This document shows, one piece after another, positions 28,158-35,737 of a stretch of DNA of 64,000 nucleotides. Made by a program: the position numbers and the translations under genes. This DNA is from Rhodococcoides corynebacterioides NBRC 14404 (lineage in GTDB: Bacteria > Actinomycetota > Actinomycetes > Mycobacteriales > Mycobacteriaceae). The notes beneath the pieces were generated by a model. It saw nothing but the letters and a program-made list of their open reading frames with translations. It was not told the DNA's origin and made no database searches. Location: contig NZ_BCWV01000004.1 in assembly GCF_001894765.1 (NCBI RefSeq), forward strand, positions 372,001 to 436,000, read 5' to 3'. How positions within the stretch are numbered: the stretch's first letter is position 1; every line of letters begins with the position of its first letter.

Positions 28158-30308
28158 ATGACGACCGACGCCGCCGGCACGCGCACCGCGTACGGCACCT
28201 GCGCCCTGTGCGAAGCCATGTGCGGACTGGAGTACACGGTGGGACCGACGGGGGTCGAGTCCGTTCGGGGCGACAAGAAGGACCCGCTCTCGCGCGGTCA
28301 CCTCTGCCCGAAGGCCACCGCGCTGGTCGACATCGCGAACGATCCGGACCGGCTGCGCCGACCCGTCCGTCGCACCGCGGACGGCTGGGCGGAGATGGAG
28401 TGGGACGAGGCGATCGACCTCGTGGCGCGACGGCTCTCGGAGATCAGGGACACCCACGGCCGCAACGCCGTCGGCGTCTACGTCGGCAATCCGAACGTGC
28501 ACAGCCTCGGCGCCCTGACGCACGGTGTCCCGTTCCTGTCGATGCTGCGCACCCGCAACCGCTACTCGGCGACGTCGTTGGACCAGCTGCCCCATCAGCT
28601 GACCAACATGCTGCTGTTCGGTCATCAACTGCGGCAGCCGATCACCGACATCGACCACACGCAGTTCTTCCTCGTCCTCGGCGCCAATCCGATGGCCTCG
28701 AACGGCTCGATGATGACCGTGCCCGATATCGGGCGCCGGGTGAAGGACCTGCAGGCCCGCGGCGGTCGGATGGTGGTCGTCGATCCGCGGCGGACCGAGA
28801 CCGCGGCCGTCGCGGACGAGCACGTCTTCGTCCGGCCCGGCTCGGACGCCTTCCTGCTGCTGTCGATGATCCACGTGATCCTGGGCGACGGTGCGGAACG
28901 TCCCGCGGACTACGTCGACGGTGTGGCCGAGGTGCGCGCTGCGGTCGCGGACTTCACCCCGGACGCGGTCGCCGAGGTGACGGGGGTGCCCGCGGAGACC
29001 GTCCGTCGACTGGCCCGCGAGCTCGCCGCGGCCGAGTCCGCCGCGGTGTACGGCCGGATGGGGGTGTCGACGCAGCAGTTCGGCACGGTGTGTCAGTGGG
29101 CGATCCACGTCCTCGACATCCTCACCGGCAACCTCGACCGCGTCGGCGGCAAGCTGTTCACCGAGCCTGCGGTCGACCTGGTGCGTCAGAAGATCACGGG
29201 CAAGGGTCATTTCGATCTCTGGCGCAGCCGGGTCCGCGACCTCCCGGAGTTCTCGGGTGAGTTGCCGACGTCGACGTTGGTGGACGAGATGACCGTCGAC
29301 GGTCCGGATCGGATTCGCGCCATGGTGGTCGCTTCGGGCAATCCCGTCCTGTCCGCGCCCGGGGGACGACGCCTCGACGACGCGTTCGCCGATCTCGACT
29401 TCATGGTGTCCTTCGACATCTACGTCAACGAGACCTCCCGCCATGCCGACGTGATCCTGCCGTCCACCACCGCCCTCGAACGCGACCACTACGACCTGAT
29501 CTTCTCCTCGTTCGCCGTGCGGAACGTCGCCAAGTTCTCCCCCGCCGTCCTCCCGAAACCCGACGGGACGCGCCACGATTGGGAGGTGTTCCGTGACCTG
29601 GCGCTGCGCTACGCCGCACTGCGTCGCCGGACCCCGCGCGAGCGCCTCACGCGGGCATCGCTGGTGCGCGAGGTGCGTTTTCGTCTGTCCCCGGCGCGCA
29701 GTCTCGACGTCCTGCTGCGCCGTGGGCGCCGTGGGCTGTCGCTGCGCGCGCTGCGCCGGGCGCCCCACGGGGTCGACCTCGGCCCGCTCCGGCCGCGTCT
29801 GCCCGACGCCCTGCTGACCCCGAATCGCCGCATCGACCTCGCCCAGCCGCTGGTGCTGGACGACGTCGCACGGGTCCGGGCCGCGCTGACCGGCACCCCC
29901 GTGGCCGACGGCGGACTCACCCTCGTCGGGCGACGACACCTGCGCAGCAACAACTCCTGGATGCACAACGCGCCACGCCTGGTGAAGGGCAAGCCACGCC
30001 ATGCGCTGCTGATGCACCCGGACGATCTCGCGCCGCGACAGCTCGCGGACGGCGACACCGTCGAGGTGCGCTCGGACGCCGGGTCGGTCCGCACCGTCGT
30101 GGCCGCGTCGGAGGACGTCATGCGCGGCGTCGTGAGCATGCCCCACGGGTTCGGTCACGAACGCGACGGCGTCCGACTCTCCGTGGCGCGCACCGTGATC
30201 GGGCCCAGCGTGAACGATCTGACCGACCCGGATCGGATCGAGTCCGTGGCCGGCAACGCCGTGCTCAACGGCGTTCCGGTCACCGTCACCCGCGCCGCGG
30301 AGCGGTAG
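28158..30308 (+). CDS. Molybdopterin-dependent oxidoreductase (formate dehydrogenase/nitrate reductase family)
   Basis: A 716-residue Mo/W-bis-MGD oxidoreductase. The N-terminal [4Fe-4S] motif is Cys15-x2-Cys18-x3-Cys22 with a fourth Cys in GHLCPKA. The molybdopterin region has LVLGANPMASNGS, and the C-terminal molybdopterin-binding domain begins near residue 600 with LRSNNSWMHN. No electron-transfer subunit, maturation gene or signal peptide is nearby, so it is probably a cytoplasmic single-subunit enzyme of unknown substrate. Its 3' end overlaps the convergent GGDEF gene by 23 bases. Confidence 0.9.
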   Translation: MTTDAAGTRTAYGTCALCEAMCGLEYTVGPTGVESVRGDKKDPLSRGHLCPKATALVDIANDPDRLRRPVRRTADGWAEMEWDEAIDLVARRLSEIRDTHGRNAVGVYVGNPNVHSLGALTHGVPFLSMLRTRNRYSATSLDQLPHQLTNMLLFGHQLRQPITDIDHTQFFLVLGANPMASNGSMMTVPDIGRRVKDLQARGGRMVVVDPRRTETAAVADEHVFVRPGSDAFLLLSMIHVILGDGAERPADYVDGVAEVRAAVADFTPDAVAEVTGVPAETVRRLARELAAAESAAVYGRMGVSTQQFGTVCQWAIHVLDILTGNLDRVGGKLFTEPAVDLVRQKITGKGHFDLWRSRVRDLPEFSGELPTSTLVDEMTVDGPDRIRAMVVASGNPVLSAPGGRRLDDAFADLDFMVSFDIYVNETSRHADVILPSTTALERDHYDLIFSSFAVRNVAKFSPAVLPKPDGTRHDWEVFRDLALRYAALRRRTPRERLTRASLVREVRFRLSPARSLDVLLRRGRRGLSLRALRRAPHGVDLGPLRPRLPDALLTPNRRIDLAQPLVLDDVARVRAALTGTPVADGGLTLVGRRHLRSNNSWMHNAPRLVKGKPRHALLMHPDDLAPRQLADGDTVEVRSDAGSVRTVVAASEDVMRGVVSMPHGFGHERDGVRLSVARTVIGPSVNDLTDPDRIESVAGNAVLNGVPVTVTRAAER

Positions 30309-32127
30309 TCGGCGGGTCGACCGCGCGCGTCGTGGCGCAAAGTGCGTCGTCGGACCACGGACCGACGGCCGCACCGCGGGCCGGGCCGTAGCCGAGCTCG
30401 AGCAGCGTGCGCACCGCCTCGGGCGTGTCGACGCCCGTCGCGACCGCGTCCAGGGACATCTCCTGCGCGACCGTCGCCAGGGCCGCCAGCACCGCGCGAT
30501 CCCCCGCGTCGCCGGCGGCGTCGCGGACGAAACGGGCGTCGACGGTGAGCACGTCGAGGGGCAGCCTCTTGACGTGGAGCAGGGAGCCGAACCCACTGCC
30601 GACGTCGTCGAGCGCGATGCGGACGCCCGATTCGCGCACCGCGGCGAGAGCGTCGGCGGTCCGGGTCACGGAGTCGACCACGCCCACCTCGGAGACACCG
30701 ACGCAGAGCAGTCGAGGATCGACACCGCACCGATCCAGGGCGGCGGCGACCGCGTCGGGAAACGCGGCGGAGGTCACGAATCCCGGCGACAACGTCACGT
30801 GCACGCGGAGATCCGACCGTCCCGTGCGGCGGAGCCGCTCCGCGTGGGCGCGGCAGGTCTGCTCCACGATCCACCGGCCCAGTTCGGGCGCGAGATTGGA
30901 CATGTCGGCCACCGGCACGAAGTCCGCGGGCCCGAGCAGTCCCCGCGTGGGGTGCGGCCAGCGCACCGACGACTCCACCGCCGTCAGGCGACCGGTTCGG
31001 AGATCGACCTCGGGACGATGGTGCAGCACCAGCGAGTCGGTCGCGACGGCGTCAACCAGGCTCAGTTCGAGACCGTTGCGGGAGAGCACCTCGTCGGCGG
31101 TACCCCCGGCGTACTCGACCACCGCGTTGCCCCCCGACGCCTTGGCGCGCAGGGCCGCCCGATCCGCCCGACGAAGCAGCTCGTAGGGGTTCTCCGCGCC
31201 CACGCTGACCCCGATGCTCGCGGTCCGCGTCACTCGGTCCTCCCCGATGGACATCGGCTCGGCGATCGTGCGCCGCACCTGCTCGCCCAGAGCGACGCCG
31301 TCGGCCGCCGTCGCCACGTCGCCGACGACGAGGACGAACTCGTCGCCGCCGAGCCGAGCGATGGCGGCGCTCGGCAGGCGGTGGGTGAGTCGGTCGGCGA
31401 CGGTCCGGAGGAACCGGTCGCCGATCCCCTGTCCCAGGAAGTCGTTCAACGCGGACAGCCGATCCACGTCGGCGAAGAGGACGGCGATCGGCTCGTCGCC
31501 GCGCAGGCGCGTGCGCAGTTCCTCGGACAGGCCGCGGCGCGCGAGCAGACCGGTCAGCTCGTCGTGCAGCGCATGACGTCGCAATTCGTTCTCGGCGGCG
31601 ACGCGCCGATGGACCTGGGCGAGCATCGCGCCGACGGCCGTGACGGCGTCGATCTCCTCGGTGCTCCACACCCGGTCCCGGAACGAGACGAACCCGAGCA
31701 CGCCGAGCGTGCGTCCCTCACCGACGAGCGGCACCGAGACCATCGTGGTCGACGGCTCCCCCGAGCCGGTGGTCACCCGCTCCCGGTAGGGACGCGGCTG
31801 ATCGCTGGGGCGGTAGATCATGACGGTGGTCTGGTCGCGCGTGGACGCGAAGACCGGATCGGCATCGCGGAAGGGGACGACGCCGAGCGGGTCCGGATCC
31901 GGAATCGACGGTCGCGGCGGCCATTCCGCCACCAGGACGGAGACGTCGAGATCGTGATCGTTGTGACGGAGGAAGCAGGTGTCGGTGCCGAAATCGGTGC
32001 TCAGGTCACGCAGCAGCGTGGTGTAGACCCGTTCGACGTTACGGGCATCCGCGTCGATCAGGCCGGTGGCCAACTCGACGACGAGCGCGTCCAACGGACG
32101 GCGGCGCGATACCTGGTCGTCGCCCAT
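30286..32127 (-). CDS. GAF-GGDEF-EAL protein with degenerate EAL domain
   Basis: A 613-residue paralogue of the protein at 35738. A GAF-like sensor (residues 12-180) is followed by a GGDEF domain with an intact RLGGDEF (260-264), so c-di-GMP synthesis is possible; no RxxD inhibitory site is visible. The EAL domain is damaged: EAL reads Glu385-Ser-Ser, the metal-binding Asn and Glu of the next motifs are changed (VHVTLSP, CVGVSE), the catalytic Lys is Thr in LTVDAR, and the late Glu is Thr in VATGVDT. Only DDVGSG remains. It probably works as a c-di-GMP sensor or a pure synthase. It is divergent from the PAS gene. Confidence 0.9.
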   Translation of the reverse strand: MGDDQVSRRRPLDALVVELATGLIDADARNVERVYTTLLRDLSTDFGTDTCFLRHNDHDLDVSVLVAEWPPRPSIPDPDPLGVVPFRDADPVFASTRDQTTVMIYRPSDQPRPYRERVTTGSGEPSTTMVSVPLVGEGRTLGVLGFVSFRDRVWSTEEIDAVTAVGAMLAQVHRRVAAENELRRHALHDELTGLLARRGLSEELRTRLRGDEPIAVLFADVDRLSALNDFLGQGIGDRFLRTVADRLTHRLPSAAIARLGGDEFVLVVGDVATAADGVALGEQVRRTIAEPMSIGEDRVTRTASIGVSVGAENPYELLRRADRAALRAKASGGNAVVEYAGGTADEVLSRNGLELSLVDAVATDSLVLHHRPEVDLRTGRLTAVESSVRWPHPTRGLLGPADFVPVADMSNLAPELGRWIVEQTCRAHAERLRRTGRSDLRVHVTLSPGFVTSAAFPDAVAAALDRCGVDPRLLCVGVSEVGVVDSVTRTADALAAVRESGVRIALDDVGSGFGSLLHVKRLPLDVLTVDARFVRDAAGDAGDRAVLAALATVAQEMSLDAVATGVDTPEAVRTLLELGYGPARGAAVGPWSDDALCATTRAVDPPTTAPRRG

Positions 32128-32207
32128 GAAATGTCACCGAATCCTCCCCGGCTCACCACACCCCGCGAGACACTGATCAGCCCGTACACCGAGCGACACT
32201 CCGAACC

Positions 32208-32226
32208 TGTCACACCGTCTGTGACA
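32208..32226. promoter_or_regulatory. Perfect dyad midway between divergent GGDEF and PAS genes
   Basis: TGTCACA-CCGTC-TGTGACA is a perfect 7-bp inverted repeat with a 5-base spacer. It lies 81 bases from the start codon of the GGDEF-EAL gene on one side and 83 bases from that of the PAS gene on the other, so one regulator could control both directions. It is not the CRP/GlxR order (TGTGA-N6-TCACA). The regulator is unknown. Confidence 0.5.
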
Positions 32227-32308
32227 CCCGACAATAGCGTGCCGTCGGTCCGATCCGGAGACGTCCGCCGTCCCCGCGCATCGTATCCGGCTGTGCCACC
32301 ATCGAGCC

Positions 32309-32704
32309 ATGTCCGCTACTCCACCTACCGGTTCCGAGGGCGACGCACCGACCGACGGCGGGGGTCTGCCGTCGCTGTACTACGGCATCGCCCGCTCCGA
32401 CGACGCCACGACGGTGCACGACGAGTCCGGCGCCCTCACCTTCTTCAACGCCGCGTGCTCGCGGTTGCTGGGGTACGACGCCGACGAGCTCGCCTCGCTC
32501 ACCGGTGACGGCATCGTGCATCCGGACGACGCGGCGCTCCTCGCCGACGCCACCGACCGCGCGACCCTCTCGCCCGGCGGGGCGGCGGACACGCAACTGC
32601 GGCTGGTGCGCAAGGACGGTTCCGACGTTCTGGTCCACCTCGGCCTGTCCCGGGTCGAGGTCTCCGGCCGTCGCTACCTCGTCGTCGAGTCCGTGCCGGC
32701 CTGA
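32309..32704 (+). CDS. Small PAS-domain protein
   Basis: A 131-residue protein consisting of one PAS domain after a 20-residue Gly/Pro-rich N terminus. Typical PAS strings are visible: FFNAACSRLLGYDADEL near 45-61, HPDDAALL near 71, and LRLVRKDGSDVLVHLGLSRVE. No effector domain, so it would signal by interaction or ligand binding. First gene of a run PAS, GNAT-like, ThiF-nitroreductase, GGDEF-EAL with short or overlapping junctions. A perfect dyad lies 83 bases upstream. Confidence 0.8.
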   Translation: MSATPPTGSEGDAPTDGGGLPSLYYGIARSDDATTVHDESGALTFFNAACSRLLGYDADELASLTGDGIVHPDDAALLADATDRATLSPGGAADTQLRLVRKDGSDVLVHLGLSRVEVSGRRYLVVESVPA

Positions 32705-32718
32705 CGGCCGCGCCCGCC

Positions 32719-33510
32719 GTGGTGTCGACGCTCGACGCGTGTCCCGAGCTGTGCGTGGCCCCCGCACCGCGGTCCGATCGGCCGTTCGGCTACTACGTCG
32801 ACCGAGTCTTCCGCTACGCGGTGACGGTCGGGACCCCCCGGTCCGACCCCGCCCTCTGGCGCCGCTTCCTCGACGGCGCGCGCGCGAGCTACGCCCGGCA
32901 CGGCGTCGACGCGGCGCTGGAGTTCGACCGCATCGCGGACGGCCGATCGACGACCCTGTTCTTCTGCGCGCTGGACGACGCCGGCCATCCGGTCGCCGGC
33001 GCCCGGGTGCAGGGTCCGTACGAGCGGCCCGATCAGACCCACGCCGACCGGGAGTGGATTCCCCGCCCGGCGGGTCGGGCCGCGCTGCGCGACCTGGTCG
33101 CCGCCCGGCTCGCGGACGGGGTGGTCGAACTCAAGACCGGCTGGGTGGACCCGGCCGTTCCCCGTGATCGACGCCTGGCCGACATGATCGGATTCTCCGG
33201 ACCGCTCGCCGGAGAGGTCCTGGGTGTCCGCCACACCCTGGTGACCGCGGGCGACCACGCGCTCGGTCTGTGGGAGCGGGCGGGCGCCGTTCTCGTCGAC
33301 GAGGTTCCCGCCACGCCCTACCCCGATGCTCGGTACCGCACCCGCGCCCTCTTCTGGGATCGGACGACGTACACCGACCGGGCGCTGCCCGATCATGCTC
33401 GCCGGATCGAGGTGGCGGCCGATCACGTACGCCGCACCGCCCTGCGCGCCCCCGATCGTGCCCGCGCCGCAGCCACGGCACACTCCCCAGCCGGACAGAG
33501 GACCCCATGA
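32719..33510 (+). CDS. GNAT-fold protein, possibly FeeM/LuxI-like acyltransferase
   Basis: A 263-residue protein starting with GTG 32719, 14 bases after the PAS gene. I do not recognise a named family. Residues 45-105 (SYARHGVDAALEFD, STTLFFCALD, HPVAGARVQGPY) follow the pattern of the N-terminal half of acyl-homoserine-lactone and N-acyl-amino-acid synthases, and the rest would complete a GNAT fold (VLGVRHTLVTAGDHALGLWERAGAVLVDE). This is inference from pattern only. Its stop overlaps the start of the ThiF gene (ATGA), so the two products are probably partners. M. tuberculosis has an uncharacterised gene, Rv1356c, in the equivalent position, as I recall. Confidence 0.55.
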   Translation: MVSTLDACPELCVAPAPRSDRPFGYYVDRVFRYAVTVGTPRSDPALWRRFLDGARASYARHGVDAALEFDRIADGRSTTLFFCALDDAGHPVAGARVQGPYERPDQTHADREWIPRPAGRAALRDLVAARLADGVVELKTGWVDPAVPRDRRLADMIGFSGPLAGEVLGVRHTLVTAGDHALGLWERAGAVLVDEVPATPYPDARYRTRALFWDRTTYTDRALPDHARRIEVAADHVRRTALRAPDRARAAATAHSPAGQRTP

Positions 33511-35639
33511 CCGACGCCACCGCCACCGTCCTGGACCCGCGCGATCCCGACGACCTGCGCACCCTGCACCGTCTGCGGCGCAGTCCCGGCATCACCGTTC
33601 TCGACACCCTGAGCCGACAGCTCCGCACACTCGCCGAGGTGGTGCCGACGCCCGACAGGGCGGTGCTGGACGAGGCACCCCGGTGGGTCCACTACCCGTG
33701 GCGACACACTCTGGTCCACCTCCTGGGTCCCACCGGTTTTCGGCTGCTGCGGCTCGACCGCAACCGGAACAAGATCACGACGGCGGAACAGGACCGGCTG
33801 CGCCAGGTGCGCATCGGCGTCGTCGGCCTGTCCGTCGGGCACGCCGTCGCCCATACCCTCGCCCTGGAGGGTCTCTGCGGCACACTGCACCTCGCCGACT
33901 TCGACACCCTCGACCTGTCGAACCTCAACCGGATCCCCGCCGGGATCCTCGACCTCGGCGAACGCAAGACCGACGTCGCCGCCCGGCGCATCGCCGAACT
34001 CGACCCGTACCTCGACGTCCGGTGCCGGCCCGACGGCATCACGGCCGACTCGGTGGACGACTTCGTCGCCGGCGTCGATCTCGTCGTCGAGGAATGCGAC
34101 TCCCTCGACGTCAAGGTCCTGATCCGCGAAGCCGCACGCCGACACCGTGTTCCGGTGATCATGGAGACCTCCGACCGTGGCCTCCTCGACGTCGAGCGGT
34201 TCGACCTCGAACCCGAGCGGCCGCTGTTCCACGGCGCGGCCGGGGTGGTCACCTCCGACCGAGTCGCCGGACTGAGCACGCACGACAAGGTTCCGTACGT
34301 CATGGCCATCCTCGGTGCCGATCAGGTGTCCGCGCGCTTCGCCGCGTCGATGGTCGAGGTCGACCGCACCGTGTCGACGTGGCCGCAGCTGGGCGGCGAC
34401 GTCGCGCTCGGCGGCGCCACAGTCGCCGCGGCCGTGCGCCGATGGGCACGCGGCGACGCGCTGCCGTCGGGACGCGTGCGGATCGACGTCGACGGCGTCC
34501 TGGACGGGCTCGCCGAGCCGGCGAGGGGTCCGGCCGTCGATCGGACCGACGACGCGGTGAGCGGGGACGACGGGCAGGTGGACGACGCGGGGCAGGTGGA
34601 CGACGCGGGGCCCGACCGCGCGGTGGACCGCATCGCCGGGTGGGCGCGCCGCGCGCCGTCGGGAGGCAACGTGCAGCCCTGGTTCGTCGAGACCGCCGAC
34701 GAATCGCTGACGGTCACACTGGATCCGGATCGGACGTCGGGTCTCGACGTGCGGCGCCGGGGCAGCGCCGTCGCCGTCGGGGCCGCGCTGCTGAACGCAC
34801 GGATCGCCGCGGCGCACGAGGGCTTCTCGACCACGGACACGGTGGTCGACCTCGGCGACGACGTCGTCCGAGCGGAGGTGACGTTCGGCGACGGCGCGGT
34901 GTGCCGCGAGGAGGCCGACCTGTTCCCGGCGATGTCGACCCGCGTCACCAATCGTCACCACGGCCGTCCGCAGGCAGTGGAGGCCACGACGGCGGCGGCA
35001 CTGCGCGGCGCCGCGGAGGCGGAAGGGTGCCGCTGGGTGCTCACCGACGACCGGACCGTGCTCACGGAGATCGGCGAGATCCTCGCCGAGTCGGACCGAG
35101 TCCGGTACCTCACCCGGCATCTCCACGCGGAGATGATGTCGGAGCTGCGGTGGCCCGGAGACGCGGACCCGGACACGGGAATCGACGTCGCCACACTCGG
35201 GCTGGACCGAACCGATCTGGTGAAGTTGGACGTCGCCCGACGGCCGGAGGTCATGCGCCATCTCGCGGAGTGGGACACCGGAGCGGCTCTCGGGGACGAC
35301 TCGCGGGACCGGCTGGCCGCCACATCGGCCGTCGGCCTGGTCCTCGTCGACGGAGACCGTCCCGTCGATTTCGTCCGCGGTGGGCGCGCCGTGCAGCGCG
35401 TCTGGATCACGGCGGAACGGCACGGCCTCGCCGTCCACCCGGTCTCGCCGGTATTCCTGTACGCCCGAACCGATTCGGAGTTCCGGGCGCTCTCCCCGCA
35501 TCACGCCGAGCACCTCGCACGACTGCGAAGGGAACTGACGGGTCTGCTCGCCGTGGATCCGGCGACGTCGATCGCTCTGGTGGTGCGCCTGTCGCATGGG
35601 GCGGCCCCGGCGCCGAGAAGCCGTCGCAGACGGGTGTGA
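33507..35639 (+). CDS. ThiF/E1-like adenylyltransferase fused to a nitroreductase domain (Rv1355c/MoeY-like)
   Basis: A 710-residue fusion, close to the length of M. tuberculosis Rv1355c. Residues 100-345 are a ThiF/MoeB/E1 Rossmann domain: VVGLSVGHAVA (a variant nucleotide loop, 105-114), acidic DFDTLD (131-136), the arginine of SNLNR (142) and Lys154. These bind ATP and adenylate a carboxylate. No zinc CxxC pair or obvious catalytic Cys is seen. After a low-complexity Asp/Gly linker (about 350-370) comes a nitroreductase-like flavin domain from RAPSGGNVQPW (about 378) to the end. Coupled at both ends to the GNAT-like and GGDEF-EAL genes. The name MoeY implies molybdopterin work, which is unproven. 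Confidence 0.85.
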   Translation: MTDATATVLDPRDPDDLRTLHRLRRSPGITVLDTLSRQLRTLAEVVPTPDRAVLDEAPRWVHYPWRHTLVHLLGPTGFRLLRLDRNRNKITTAEQDRLRQVRIGVVGLSVGHAVAHTLALEGLCGTLHLADFDTLDLSNLNRIPAGILDLGERKTDVAARRIAELDPYLDVRCRPDGITADSVDDFVAGVDLVVEECDSLDVKVLIREAARRHRVPVIMETSDRGLLDVERFDLEPERPLFHGAAGVVTSDRVAGLSTHDKVPYVMAILGADQVSARFAASMVEVDRTVSTWPQLGGDVALGGATVAAAVRRWARGDALPSGRVRIDVDGVLDGLAEPARGPAVDRTDDAVSGDDGQVDDAGQVDDAGPDRAVDRIAGWARRAPSGGNVQPWFVETADESLTVTLDPDRTSGLDVRRRGSAVAVGAALLNARIAAAHEGFSTTDTVVDLGDDVVRAEVTFGDGAVCREEADLFPAMSTRVTNRHHGRPQAVEATTAAALRGAAEAEGCRWVLTDDRTVLTEIGEILAESDRVRYLTRHLHAEMMSELRWPGDADPDTGIDVATLGLDRTDLVKLDVARRPEVMRHLAEWDTGAALGDDSRDRLAATSAVGLVLVDGDRPVDFVRGGRAVQRVWITAERHGLAVHPVSPVFLYARTDSEFRALSPHHAEHLARLRRELTGLLAVDPATSIALVVRLSHGAAPAPRSRRRRV

Positions 35640-35737
35640 ACAGGCCGTTCGCGGTATTGTCACGCCGGGACCGGAACGTTCCGATTCCCGAACGCGCCGT
35701 GGCGGATGCGTTCGCGGCGCGCGAGGAGGCATCGACG

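Noticed and set aside
32208..32226. Dyad considered as a CRP/GlxR site
   Set aside because: The half-sites are in the opposite order (TGTCACA...TGTGACA rather than TGTGA...TCACA).
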